Below are positions 1-11,549 of a DNA stretch of 64,000 nucleotides, piece by piece. Each line of letters begins with the position of its first letter. Within the stretch, counting starts at the first letter, position 1. Source of the stretch: Oenanthe sinensis (Eukaryota > Streptophyta > Magnoliopsida > Apiales > Apiaceae); NCBI GenBank assembly GCA_028671895.1, contig CM053796.1, positions 30,316,860 to 30,380,859 on the forward strand. The letters run 5' to 3'. The notes under the pieces are model-generated. The model worked only from the letters and a program-made list of their open reading frames with translations, was not told the DNA's origin and searched no databases. Both the position numbers and the translations under genes were made by a program.

Positions 1-1659
1 CTTCCACAGAACAAACGGCATGATACAACTACAAAACATCCTCCTCCTCAAGCTCTTCTTACTGTCGTTAAATATTCTGAACCAACATGCTATACAGAGG
101 CTTCCAAACATGGAGTTTGGCGCAATGCTATGACAGAGGAAATCAATGCACTGTTGAAAAATCAAACTTGGACTCTTGTGCCTCCATCACCATCCCAAAA
201 CATAGTTAGCTGTAAATGGGTATTCCGCACCAAGCACAATCCAGATGGCACAATTGAAAGACATAAAGCTCGTCTTGTTGCCAAAGGATTCCATCAACGA
301 CATGGCATTGATTACGAAGAAACGTTTAGCCCGGTTATCAAACCTGCTACTATAAGGACTGTCATCAGTCTTGCAGTCTCTCGAGGATGGGCGCTTCGCC
401 AATTAGATGTCAAAAATGCATTCCTACATGGATTTCTAAATGAGGATGTTTACATGGCTCAGCCCCCCGGGTTTGTCGATCCATCTAGACCCGACTATGT
501 TTGCAAGCTTCACAAAGCACTCTACGGTCTTAAACAGGCTCCATGTGTTTGGTTTCGTCATATGAAATCTTTTCTCATATCTGCTGGTTTTGTTCAGAGT
601 CTATCTGATCCCTCTCTCTTTGTTTTTCGTCATAACAACCACACGATCTATTTTTTGTTATATGTCGATGACATTGTGATTACGGGCAACGATAATAAAC
701 TTCTTGAACGATTCATTCAAGTACTAAGTCATACTTTTGACATCAAAGATCTAGGCCTTTTGCATTATTTCTTTGGCTCGCAAGTAACTTCCCAGAATGA
801 TGGTCTTCATATCGGCCAGCTCAAGTACGCTCATGATCTTCTGGTCAAGCATGACATGCTCTTCTCTAAACCAGTCAGTACTCTCATGTCAGCAAAAACT
901 ACTCTCAGTTCCACTAATGGTGACATACTTCCCAATCCTACAACTTTTAGGAAAATTGTTGGTTCCCTCCAGTATTTGACGATAACTCGTCCTGATATTG
1001 CCTATGCAGTTAACTCAATTTCTCAGTATATGAGTCAGCCCCGAACTTCTCATTTACCTGCTGCAAAGCGCATACTTCGATACATTAAGGCTACTCTTGA
1101 TCAAGGCCTGCTCTTCCGTCCACAGTGTCAACCAACACATCTTTGCGCCTACTCTGACGCAGATTGGGCAGGCTGTCCAGAAACCCGCAGATTAACCTCT
1201 GGATATCTTTGTTATATCGGCAATAATCTAGTCTCTTGGTGCTCCAAAAAGCAGCCCACAATTGCCCGATCAAGCGCAGAATGTGAGTACAGAGCGCTTT
1301 CACATGCTAGTGCAGAAACCACTTAGTTAGCTTACTTATTATACGAGCTTGGAACTCCAATCCAGATTCATATCCTTCTTCACTGTGATAATTTAAGTGC
1401 AACATACATGGCCTCCAACCCAGTATTTTATGCCCGTACCAAACACATTAAACTAGATTACCATTTTGTTCGGGAGAAAGTTGCTCTTGGGAGTCATCGT
1501 GTGTGTTATATGCCATCTGTCGATCAGCCAGCTGACCTTCTCACCAAGCCTCTTCATAAGCACCGACATTCCCTTCTAACTCACAATCTTGTCCGTCAAG
1601 GACCGTCCAGTTTGCAGGAGGGTGTTAAAGCAATCCCACAAAATCAGCACATCATTTAA
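1..1659 (+). pseudogene. Ty1/copia retrotransposon polyprotein, 3' part (reverse transcriptase-RNase H)
   Basis: The reading frame is already open at base 1 and runs to a TAG at 1324-1326, then continues in the same frame to 1659. The reverse transcriptase shows KWVFRTK, the KARLVAKGF block, DVKNAFLHG and the catalytic YVDD box (LLYVDDIVITGN). The RNase H domain follows with YSDADWAG, the TSGY and SWCSKKQ blocks and the SSAECEYRA motif. After the stop the frame continues with HCDNLSA and the NPVFYARTKHI block typical of the copia RNase H end. The stop replaces a position that is normally Trp, so one G-to-A change explains the only visible break. The 5' half (gag, protease, integrase) lies outside the window. 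The frame reads past the polypurine tract into the 3' LTR before stopping. Confidence 0.95.
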
Positions 1660-1852
1660 ATCATAGCAATAATCAAGCCATCACAAATCAGATCTCATTT
1701 GAATTCAAATATAGCTATAGTTTAGGATCAGTTTTGATTTGTAATTACACAAGATTATTGCACCTGTAATATTGCCTGCAATTATTCATGTAGCCTGCTA
1801 TATAATGTACAGATCATACATCAATCAAATACAACAAAATACAATTTCTACA
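1623..1852 (+). repeat. 3' LTR of the copia element
   Basis: A purine-rich tract (GCAGGAGGG) ends at 1622 and is followed directly by TGTTAAAG. The segment ends in TTTCTACA at 1852, giving the TG...CA termini of an LTR about 230 bp long. It contains a TATATAA box near 1800. The partner LTR is outside the window, so the boundaries cannot be checked by alignment here. Confidence 0.75.
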
Positions 1853-2090
1853 GGAGATATGATTTAATCAACTTTAATTTTGAAAAACTTCATTCAGCAG
1901 AAGTCACTGTAACCGGAATAGTTAATAATATTCTATAAGCAATTGTTGTAGTTGGATAACAATTTTCTATGCCCTTAAATTTTTTTAATATATTAATCAA
2001 TTTTTTTACGACAGGTAAGCATTCTTTTATAATTCTTAACCCGAGAAACATGACATTCTCATCAATATAATCATGCTTTAAAATATTCAT
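1853..2090 (-). pseudogene. hAT-type transposase C-terminal fragment (dimerisation domain)
   Basis: On the minus strand the frame reads MNILKHDYIDENVMFLGLRI, then a stretch ending in RILLTIPVTVTSAE, a TGA stop, and SFSKLKLIKSYL. The 'LTIPVT(V)ASAERSFSKLKLIK' pattern is the conserved C-terminal dimerisation block of hAT transposases and the related plant ZMYM1-like TTF-domain proteins. The stop lies where Arg is usual (CGA to TGA). The frame reaches the edge of the copia LTR at 1852, so the retrotransposon appears to have landed inside this hAT remnant. No zinc finger or catalytic region is present. Confidence 0.75.
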
Positions 2091-3803
2091 TCTTTAAAAG
2101 TAGTACAATAGTATCAATTCAATTAGACAAATTACCTTATAAACTATATAAATTAAAATTTTAACTTTTAAACATGAAGTATAAAGACATTAAAAATAAA
2201 CATTACACCAGGTAGGTGAGTGTTTTGATTGAATGCATAAAGTTGAATGGACAATTGAGTCGAGTTTTTCATCTTCCTTTGTTAGAGTGTATATCGTAGG
2301 AAATAGGGTACTTGGGTATTAGAACTAAATATGAAATTTACTTGATTTATAAAAAATATAGTTATATATACCAATTTCTTTAACTATGAGTCAAATATGT
2401 CTTTTTTCTATTTTCTAATTAAAATATGTCTATTTTGATTTTTAAATTCAAATAACTAAATTTTAGAAAAAAATAATTCAAAATTATATATATACTTAAA
2501 TTGTTTTTAAAAAAATGTGTCCCCAATTGTTGGATACCAAATGCAATGCCTTGATTGCCCTCAGGTCGGCATGATGGTCTAGATTCAATACTCTACTAGG
2601 TAGATGATATGAGAACAGAAATATTAATACCCTGAGAAATAAATAAATCAAAGAGTGTCTTGTACCAGAAACTAGATCCCAGCTGTTACAGGTAACAGAA
2701 GCTAAAGTTGTACTTCTTTGTTAACAAATACTCCGTATTTATCAAGTTCTAGTAAAAAAGTCGTCCAACTGCACAAGACTCGTATCAGCTGAACTCTATA
2801 AATGTACTCATATGATATCTTTTTAGGCTTCATGACTATGTATGTGAAGACTTGGCACCTTGGCTGATTGACCAGTATTCCTGGTTTACAAATTATTGGT
2901 TCCCCTGTTTTACTGATCTTGCCTTAAAAGAAGTGGTCAACAACCGAGTTATTTTATGGATTACGTAAATGGTCCCTAAACCTTTTACTGGATTGATGTC
3001 GGAGAAACAGAATAGACTTTTATCTACCAACAATTTTCGACACTAATTCTACTGTGCACTATGGAGCTGTAGTACAATACAGGACCAAATCAATATACAA
3101 ATTCTTTGAATCAAAGAGTTCTTTGGAATGTTATGCCCGCCAGCATGTCCATTTTGAATTAGCTATTTTATACGAGGGACTCCTACCCAGCGTGGATTCA
3201 CTTTTAATCTGGGCAAATAATTTTCATATTCCTGCTCTGGCAATACTGGATCAATCTATGGAATATGTATTTACCTAAACTTTTACCATGCGAGAACGTA
3301 GGAGTCTAGAAGAACTCTGTTGGCACTGTTAGAAGTCATAACAGCACCCAACTTGGAAAGTTACTCTTTCGATCATGTATGAATGGATAATTTGCACATT
3401 CTCCATTGGGAGTATCATTGTTTACCTGCAACAAGGGAGAGGAAAATTTACTAGAGGAAACTTTTAGAAAAAGGTAAAAACATTACTTTAAATTTATAAA
3501 TTACATAAATATAGAACGGTATCACTGCTTGTAGGTTCAATCAATTCTTCATCTAAGGAATAGAAAAGGTAAAAAGGGACCAACCTATCATTTGTTATCA
3601 TATATAGGCCTCACAAAGCTCAGTAGTAATACCAACTGTTCTCTTATATCAAAAGCGCATGTATATTACATGTAAGAGGTTGCACTATATAGGCTTATAT
3701 AGACGTATAACAGTCAGTATTCTTAACCAATTATATATATATATACACACACTTAAAGTGGTATTCAAATATTTCTATACAGCCTATCGTAGATTGGTGT
3801 AGA
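2091..3803. other. AT-rich non-coding stretch, 3' flank of the NPC pseudogene
   Basis: I see no convincing gene or transposon terminus. A 74-codon open frame at 3054-3278 (+) has no recognisable motif and no splice context. A short TA run occurs near 3730-3745. Confidence 0.5.
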
Positions 3804-5334
3804 TCAATACGAACTCAGATAATTACTCTTCTCTTCTCCAGATGTACGGCTCGTGAGGGAAGGTCTCATTGTAACCATAGCAGAATCATTACCTCCTGTT
3901 CTCAAAGCAGCTCTTCCAGCTTCCAGAAATCGATCAATTGCATCCACTGCATATTTGTTTCCTTCGGCCACAGTCATGCTTTTTCCAATATGAGGATAAG
4001 TGTTCAGACGATAATCACCGTTAAGTTGGGATGCAAGCTGGATTAATTCCACTTGGAACTCAGAGAGCCTTGCGTCTTCCTTTGTTCCACCAGATCTCAA
4101 TGATCTCTTAACCTCGGGAAGCTTTTCTGTATAGCAAATTATGATCAGTTATGAATCAGCATCAGTAGATATATATAACAATAACTTGGTCTTTTAAGTG
4201 CCTTTAAAATGTGTTAGTAGATATATATGTTTTAGTTTATATCAAAAGTTTACAGACTTTTAAATAAGAAAATATATGGTGACATAGCTTAAAATATTTT
4301 TGCGAGGTCTTCGATCCAAAATGAATCATGTACATAATTGTCTAAACATGTCCTGGAAAAATTTCTATGCTTAAGAATTTTACATGAGCCACAGAAACTG
4401 AAGGCTATGCTGACAAAAGTATTAACGGGAATTTGCTGCGAGTGATTAGGTTTACTTAAAACTCCAACCAGACAATATTTCCCTCCCTCGCTCCCTCTTT
4501 ACTTAAAATTCCAACCAGGCAATATTATAGATAAAGCTCCGTTCCTCCCTCTGCCCTCTCATATCTAGGTTTCAGTGAAACTCATCTTGTTCAATCACGT
4601 TTAACACATGTTTATAATAATTTTAAGCATATCATTCAACAAAAAAGTGACGAACAGCCAAAGATAAAAAGTCATGGCAATTGCTCTTAAGGATTGTGGA
4701 CCAACCTGGACAGTCATCACGTGGACTGTTACGAAGGAAGAAGTAATTCTCAAAAGTTGCTGCCCATGCGTCTCGTTTCGTCAGGAAATTGGATTCTAAA
4801 TTGAAAAGCTTCTTTACAGTCGCTGGGATAGAAGAATGTTCAAATTGTGAAGAAGGGGTTGGCCCACTTGGCTGATGAATCACTGAAACAAACCAGCAAG
4901 AGAAGATGCCAAGTTACTTAACATTTAGAACAAATTAAACCAGCTAGCAATTACAAGACTGTACAGAAATATTATGAAAAAACCTCCCACAATCTGGGCC
5001 CTGTTTCATTTGTGGTACATCAATGAATAGAAGTATAAAAAATGGGACAGCTAGTTTCATTGTTTCACTTATGGTACATTTAATTCCCTGAAATGGCGCT
5101 CATTGAATTGAGGAGTTGGGAAAAATAAGTTTGATGAGCGTCATCACTAACGGCGGTCATCAAAGGGGCTTGTAGTTCAGTTTTACAGGGAAGAGCGCTA
5201 TTAATTTCGCCGTTCTTCAAATTAATAATTTTTTTATTTTTAAATTTAATTATTATAAATTAATTATTATAAATTGGTCCGAGTCTAATTATTTTTTAGT
5301 CTAAAAAATATAATAAAAACCTATTAATTTGGAA

Positions 5335-5900
5335 TATTTTTTTAGACTTTTCATAAAAAAATTATATATTTTTTAAAAAGTAGTGTTTTTTCCATTTTCA
5401 CATATTAAACTAAGGTATTTGTGAAAATTAATTCAAATATTTTCATAACAAACTAAAAAATGAAAAACTATTTATTTAAAATATGTTTTTTAGCTCCTCG
5501 ATACGACTAAAAAATTATATTTTTTTTAAGAAAGTAGTGCTTTTCTTGCATTTAGACGGATCAAACAAAGATATATGTGGAAATTAATTTTATAATTTTT
5601 TAATCTTTTACTAAAATAGGGATTTTAAATTGTCATTGCACACTAAAAAAATGAAAATATATTAACGCAAAAATATGCTTTTTAGCCCCCTCAATATGAG
5701 TAAAAAATCATATTTTTCTAAGAAAGTAGTGTTTTTTTCCCATTCTGACGGATTAAAAAGGTATGTATGGACAATAATTTTGTAATCTTATACTAAAAGA
5801 GGGATTTCAAATTGTCATTACACACTAAAAAAATGAAAATTTATTAATGTAAAAATATGTTCTTTAGGCCCCTCAATATAAGTAAGAAATCATATTTAAG
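5335..5900. repeat. Degenerate tandem repeat, period about 186 bp
   Basis: The phrases TTTTTAGCYCCYTCRATA, AAGAAAGTAGTG and AAATTGTCATT-CACACTAAAAAAATG recur around 5490, 5678 and 5864, with a more diverged unit starting near 5335. The copies differ by many substitutions, so the array is old. Confidence 0.6.
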
Positions 5901-6701
5901 GGCCTAAAAAAAATATTTCCAAATAATAATTTTTAATGTTCTTAGTAATTATTTTTTATAATAATAAAAACCTGTACACAGGACCGGGGAGATAACTAAA
6001 TTAATCCATATATGTCTCAACAATATAATAATTAAATAGTAAAAAAATTGTATTGTTTATATATAGATGTTATAATAATAAATACCACATTAGATTATAA
6101 TATTCTAAATTCATTATTATTATTTTATATTATCACTAATTTTTATTTTAATATAAATTGTTATAATAATAATAATAATAATCATTTTTCTAGTATTCTA
6201 TTTTAATATTCATTTATATAAATAATATAAATTAATTAATATTATATTCTAATATTACAAAAAAAATTATAATAATATTTATAGTATTATTTATTATTAT
6301 ACAATTACAATATTATAAATAAATATATTTATAATATTTACTTATATTATATTATTTTTTATTATCTTAAATTTTTAATAATTTTTTATTTATGATTATA
6401 ATAAATACTTACTTATCTAATATTATTTTTTTTACTATACTACTATAGTATAAATTTTTATTTAATTTTCTTATATTAGGAGATTAGAAATTTAATATTA
6501 TTAAAATCAAAATAATAATAAATATTATATACTTATACATAAATATTATAATTAAATAATATTTTATTCTAATATTTAAAATTGATATTTTAATATTAAA
6601 AATTTATAACATTTATAATATTTAAATAATTAAAATATTATGTTACACTTTATCCCCTCCTCCTTTCAAGAGGCAGCTGTGGATTGTTGTATGTGTAAAA
6701 G

Positions 6702-7115
6702 GGTGTTGGCCCTATATGTCACAATCTGGGGAGAAAATGCCCTAAATGGCACACCCCAAAAAAATGGCCCTAAATAGCACTTCAAAACGCTACATCGTGT
6801 AGAGTTTTGAAAAAAAAATTATCCCCAAAACGCTACTTTAAGTTGCGTTTTTTAGCCTAGAACCCAAGATAAAGTAGCGTTTTCCCCCGAAAAAAATTAA
6901 AAAAAGTGCAAAACGCTACACGAAATAGCGTTTTTCCCCGAAAAAAATTAAAAAAAAATAAAAAAAGTGCAAAACGCTACACGAAGTAGCGTTTTTACCC
7001 CTTTTCTAGCACGCCACACTATGTAGCGTTTTGGGGTGTTATTTAGGGCCATTGTTACGAGTTGTGTCATTTAGGGCATTTTATCCCCAAATTGTGACAT
7101 ATAGGGCCTTTTCTC
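6702..7115. mobile_element. Mutator-like MITE with 10-bp target duplication
   Basis: The element is 414 bp and flanked by perfect direct copies of TGTGTAAAAG (6692-6701 and 7116-7125), the 9-10 bp duplication typical of MULEs. The two ends are inverted repeats over about 80 bp: GGCCCTATATGTCACAAT at the left matches the reverse complement of the right end, followed by TGGGG and AAAATGCCCTAAATG on both sides. The interior holds four imperfect palindromes built from AAAACGCTAC and GTAGCGTTTT. There is no coding capacity. Confidence 0.9.
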
Positions 7116-7672
7116 TGTGTAAAAGCAGACACTGAAAAAAACATACAAAACAAAAACAGGACGACGTCGTTTTTTTAACATACGGGCTCAACAATTAACA
7201 CCAAAAAATATGGTGCTTATGACTATAACCGCCGCTTGTGAACGTCATTTTTTGTGGCGCTCATAACTATTATTTACTCAAATTTTCTATTTTGATGAGC
7301 GCCGTTACTAGCATTTAGCTATACCACTAATGAAATACTAAACTTACTTGTACCAGTTTTGATATTGTTCTTCATTAATGTCCTAGAAAAGAAACAGAAG
7401 CCACAATCTGGTAGTTCAATGCCTGATTTCTTGGACAAGAAATCTTACTTGTGACATCCTATCGACTAAATTATAGCAGTTTTATATGACTGTATATATT
7501 CACTATTCAGGCTGGAACGAGATAGGAACAGTTGGTAATAAAAATAAAAATAACCACGTTTACATGTCCAGGGAGTTTGTTATGTGTGTGTGCATAGCTA
7601 AGTGCTAGTAAATATTATGATTTATGATTGACATAACCCATATGAAATAGCATATTAAACCATTAGTACAAC

Positions 7673-8637
7673 TAGGAGTGAAAGAATTTGACATGACCCG
7701 AAACCCGACACGAACCCAACACGAAAAAATACGAATTTGAGTCGGGGTTTGAGTTTTGGGTTGGGTAAAAATTTACCTAAAAAAATCAGGTTAATTTCGG
7801 GTTGAACCAAAATACCCGAACCTGACCTAAACATTATATATAATGGGTTAATTATCAACTACCTCACTTATTTCACTCTAATATATCAAGTGGATCACCG
7901 ATAAATTTTTGGTCTCATGTACATCACTCATTTTAAATAAAGTTACATTCTATTGAATTTTGAAATTTTGATAAATAGAAAAAAATGATTATACTGGTTT
8001 TTCTTTGACTACGCATGCAAACGAGCTTATATATATGTATTACATTAGGTTTTTATGTTTCTACATACCCATTTTCTTTTTTAATCAAATTTAACCTTTA
8101 TTTCAATAAATTTATCTAATTCAATCTTTTACTTTCTATTATTTTTTTATCACGTTGTCATGTGAATAATTCAACGTCACCTCCCAATCAAGTCCACATC
8201 ATAAAATTTAATGAAAAATATTTATTTTAACGCCAACTTTTCAAAAATAAAATAGAGTGTAACTTATTTTATGTCCAGTGATTCAAATGAGATCAAAAAA
8301 AATTCGGTGATCCACTTGATATATTGGATTGAAAAAAGCGAGTCAGTTGATAATTAACCCTATATATAATATATACATTTACACTACACAATTACATATG
8401 TGTTTGATATTTTGATATATTATTTAAATAATATTAATTCATAAATATATTATATATATACATTATTTCATATAATTAAAATACTTAATTTTTAATAATT
8501 TTTTGGTAAAAACATGTCATTTTGGGTTTATCAATACATATTTGGTCGGGTTCAGATTGAAATTTTCAATCCATATCAGGTTAGGGCCGGGTACAGCAAA
8601 CCCGAACCCGACCCATTTCTCAAAATTGACACCTCTG
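7673..8637. mobile_element. Inverted-repeat element (outer), interrupted by a younger MITE
   Basis: The left arm begins TAGGAGTGAAAGAATTTGAC followed by ACCCGAAACCCGAC. The right arm, reverse-complemented, begins AGAGGTGTCAATTTTGAG followed by GGGTCGGGTTCGGG. Terminal T/CAGRRGTGTCAA-type ends are common in hAT-like plant MITEs. I could not find a convincing target duplication. The centre was split by the element at 7845-8360. Confidence 0.5.
7845..8360. mobile_element. Non-autonomous TIR element with 10-bp target duplication
   Basis: The ends are GGGTTAATTATCAACT at the left and its reverse complement at 8345-8360. The inverted repeat extends at least 65 bp, through ATATATCAAGTGGATCACCG on both arms. 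The flanks are direct copies of TATATATAAT (7835-7844 and 8361-8370). A 9-10 bp duplication points to a Mutator-like mechanism, though the AT-rich duplication is weak proof alone. Confidence 0.8.
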
Positions 8638-9210
8638 TGTCAAACGGAGGTTCAACTCCTAATACAAAGGTGATTCGAAGTGAATGCAAGAAGAAGGTAT
8701 CTGTACCGAATTTTATCACGAAAACAAAGAAAGTATATCATTTCAAGGGTTCAAAATTCCGACTCTTTTCATTAAGGGGAAAAAAGTCTGAGATTTCAAA
8801 AATTATACAGCATGTTGTGCCTTTGTGTCTGTACATCAGCTTCTAATAGAATACGGAATCTATATAAAAAGATCGAAGTAGTTTCCATTTTCTGTTAAGC
8901 TTACTGAAGCAACACAAGACCAAAATAGAATACAATGTATTGGTTTCGGAACTCTAAAAACTCGGAAACACCTTAGGTTTTTCCGACTCATTGATCTATT
9001 TACTGTAACTGCTTATCTCCGTCCAAGGGTGGATCCAGGATTTTTTTCCTGTCTGGGCGTGCCAAATAAGTCAAGGGGAGGCACAAATATTTTTTCCAAT
9101 TTTTGTGGAAGCACTTAAATATTTTTTTGTAATAACTTTATTGGTAAAAAACCAACACAAAAAAAGAAAAAAGTTTATGCCACTTCCTAAATCTGCCCGG
9201 ACCGCCCCTG

Positions 9211-9300
9211 CCCATCTCTATGCATCTTAGAAGCAAGGATAAGGGTGCAGGTGTGCCCATATCTATGCATCTTAGAAGCAATGATAAGGGTGCAGGTGTG
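9211..9300 (+). repeat. 45-bp tandem duplication
   Basis: Two adjacent 45-bp units (9211-9255 and 9256-9300) share TATGCATCTTAGAAGCAA and ATAAGGGTGCAGGTGTG and differ at only two positions, so the duplication is recent. It creates a repetitive short open frame that is unlikely to be a gene. Confidence 0.85.
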
Positions 9301-10739
9301 GGTACAAGTGCGGGGATATCTACTATTGTCCAGTTCCTAGCCCAACATTACTTAACAATTTCTAGTTTCATTTACATTAATATGTCCTTTGGTGTTCATT
9401 ATAATGTATAGATAATTAAGTACTACCATATTCAATAAGAACCAAATAATGTCAGCTAACAAGATATTTACATAAATGAAATTTTGATAGACATATAATA
9501 ATGATGTCAGTAGAATTTTTAAGGCATATCCTAGAACTACTACAAAAGTCTATCATACAAGTCATTTAGATACATCAAAAAGTAGAAAGAAACCATTTTT
9601 ACTTAATATAACCTTTATACTAACAATAGAATCAGATATACAGTCTCCACCAAATTTAGCCAGATTTGAATTAATAAGTAAACTCCATTGACTAATTTCT
9701 AACATGAACTAAAAAATCTAGCCACATTCTTTGTTCCATACAATCTGACGCAAATCAAACACCAACCATAAGCAAGACAAACTATTCAAATAAAAATTCT
9801 TGTAGTAACAAAACTCGAAAGAAAAACATACCAAGGCCCTTATCAATCCACGGTGAAATCAACAATGTAGGAACACACGCACACCCAACCGCTCAAACCT
9901 AAAGTAATAAGGATCCGGTCCAATAATCCCATTCGGATTAGGCACACCCGAAACAGGCGTTGGCACATGATCATAAAACCCACCATGCTCATCGTACGTA
10001 ATCAAAAACGCCATTTCTTTCCACTGCGGACTACCTCTTAACGTCTCATACACTTCCTTCACAAACATCTGGCCCAACGCAACATCATGCGATGGGTGAT
10101 CATCATTAGCTGGAAAAAGCTTAACATCAAAATATCTTTGTTCCACCACAACATAATTCGGAAGCTTACCATTCTTAGCATCACTCTTAAACCTCAAATC
10201 ATAATCATAAAACTTATTAACATGTTTCAACTTTCTTAAACACTTGAAAAACATAGTAGTAGGTATATTCTGGTAATAAATACCAAAACTAAGGTAATTT
10301 TCGTCTAACGAATCGAAAATAGTTTTTTGAGGAAACCCATTAATCAAATCTTTTCTTACATTACTTGAAGCTCCATGTGACGTGGCAGAGTGAACAAAAA
10401 ACCGGTTCGGTTGAGTTGAAGCCGGAACAGAAGAAAACCACTTATCAAACACCGCGAACTCGTTAACTAACTCAGTATAAACTGGTAATAACTCGGGTTT
10501 AAACCCGGACATTACAGTCTGAGCTAATCCATCAACACCCATATTATCAGCTTGTTGAGCAAACCCATTCATTGGAGCCGGGTCAAAAAATGTACTATTT
10601 GACCCGAAAATTGAGTAACCCGGATCCGAATTAATAAAATTGGCTTTGTCAGTCACCAAGATTTTGGGTGAATTAGGGTCAGAAGCGTTGAGATTAGTTA
10701 AATTCTTAACCCGTTGAGATCGGTGGACACTTTAATATA

Positions 10740-11006
10740 AAATTCTTTTATTAATGGTACCATTACATAATATTATATTATTGACTTTTATCCATGATAC
10801 CCTCATCTATTAGTTTTCTCTTCACCGTAGGCTTCTTTTAATATGTTAAGTAAACGTTAATTATTTGCAATTTACATTAAATCAAATTTAAAATCAAAAT
10901 TTCCGCTTAATTTTTAAATATTATTTTTTAAAAAAATTATATTAAAGATATATTTATAAATATTATAAAATTTAAGGTCAAATAAATAGTTTAATTAATA
11001 ATATGT
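10740..11006. other. AT-rich non-coding stretch upstream of the NPC remnant
   Basis: The missing first NPC exon, with its ENRSFDH motif, would be expected in this direction, but I find no match in any frame here or up to the TPR gene. Confidence 0.5.
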
Positions 11007-11545
11007 AAATATTGAATTTCTCTTTCTGAAAAAATTCACTAGAACAGTTTCAATCACTATTTTATAAACTGACAATCAATAATATACAATCACTATATAT
11101 TTTATACGATTACAATTACTAATTTAGTGATTCATATAATTACATTTAATAATTTTTCATTAAATAAATATTGAATTTCTCTTTCTGAAAAAATTCACTA
11201 GAACAGTTTCAATCACTATTTTATAAGCTGACAATCAATAATGGGGATGTTTGGGGGAATTTTTTTCCAGAATAAGTCAACTTATTTTAAGACAGAATTA
11301 GAGATTCCTAACTTTTTTCTGAAAAAAGTTAACTTTTTTTTGCAACTTATAGAATCTCAAATATACATTAAATACTTGTATAAAAAATATTTATCAAGAT
11401 ATGAAATTTTTACCCGAAAATAAGTCTAATAGGACTTATTTTAAGGCAGGCCAAACATGCCAAATATACAATCACTATATATTTTATACGATTACAATTA
11501 CTATTTTAGTGATTCATATAATTATATTTAATAATTTTTCATTAA
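11007..11545. repeat. Tandem duplication of about 157 bp, second copy split by a MITE
   Basis: Copy 1 (11007-11164) starts AATATTGAATTTCTCTTTCT and contains CAATCAATAATATACAATC. Copy 2 starts at about 11166 with the same bases and reaches CAATCAATAAT at 11242, is interrupted by the 11243-11461 element, then resumes at ATACAATCACTATATATT. Copy 1 therefore gives the empty site of the insertion. Confidence 0.85.
11243..11461. mobile_element. MITE with GGGGATGTTTGG / CCAAACATGCC termini
   Basis: The 219-bp insert begins GGGGATGTTTGGG and ends GGCCAAACATGCC, an inverted repeat. The interior holds AATAAGT and ACTTATT motifs. The boundary is set by comparison with the uninterrupted copy at 11080-11100. 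The TGTTTGG-type terminus occurs in Tourist and hAT-like MITEs; the exact duplicated target is unclear. Confidence 0.75.
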
Positions 11546-11549
11546 AATA

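Larger units (their letters stand above)
5100..7330. mobile_element. Probable degenerate non-autonomous DNA transposon (CACTA-like?)
   Basis: Both edges carry a related motif in opposite orientation: TGATGAGCGTCATCACTAA near 5132 and TGATGAGCGCCGTTACTA near 7294, plus copies of GCGCTCAT and AACGGCGG. Such clustered subterminal motifs resemble those of CACTA or Mutator elements, but I could not define clean termini or a target duplication. The interior is extremely AT-rich and holds an approximately 186-bp tandem repeat at 5485-5900, recognisable by recurring AAGAAAGTAGTG and CACACTAAAAAAATGAAAA. No transposase frame is visible. Confidence 0.4.
4883..9831 (-). other. Expanded NPC intron filled with transposons
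   Basis: The intron between the large NPC exon and the penultimate exon is about 4.95 kb. Its splice sites are canonical (GT at 9831-9830, TTTCAG at 4888-4883). It contains a repeat-rich AT block (5100-6650), a Mutator-like MITE (6702-7115), nested inverted-repeat elements (7673-8637) and a 45-bp tandem duplication (9211-9300). Confidence 0.85.
3804..10716 (-). pseudogene. NPC: Non-specific phospholipase C (NPC family), 5'-truncated and frameshifted
   Basis: NPC enzymes hydrolyse membrane phosphoglycerides to diacylglycerol and belong to the phosphoesterase superfamily. Exons on the minus strand: 10716-9832 (DPNSPK, FGSN, PAPMNGFAQQ, SSVPASTQPNRFF, DDHPSHDV, ITYDEHGGFYDHVPTP, GIIGPDPYYF), 4882-4706 (FEHSSIPATVKKLFNL, FLTKRDAWA, SPRDDCP) and 4126-3804 (LSEFQVELIQLASQLNGD, ending RPSLTSR plus 16 residues). 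Splice phases match exactly: donor GTATGT at 9831 to acceptor at 4883, and donor at 4705 to acceptor at 4127. Breaks: the first exon with the ENRSFDH motif is not found; about eight family residues between DPG and FGSN are missing; an extra GT near 9865 shifts the frame just before the normally conserved SPWI(E/D)KG block, which is readable in another frame. An out-of-frame DLNG near 10715 suggests a further small indel. Some exons could still be transcribed. Confidence 0.93.

Noticed and set aside
8514..8846. 110-codon frame at the right arm of a MITE
   Set aside because: It starts in transposon arm repeats and shows no domain or splice context.
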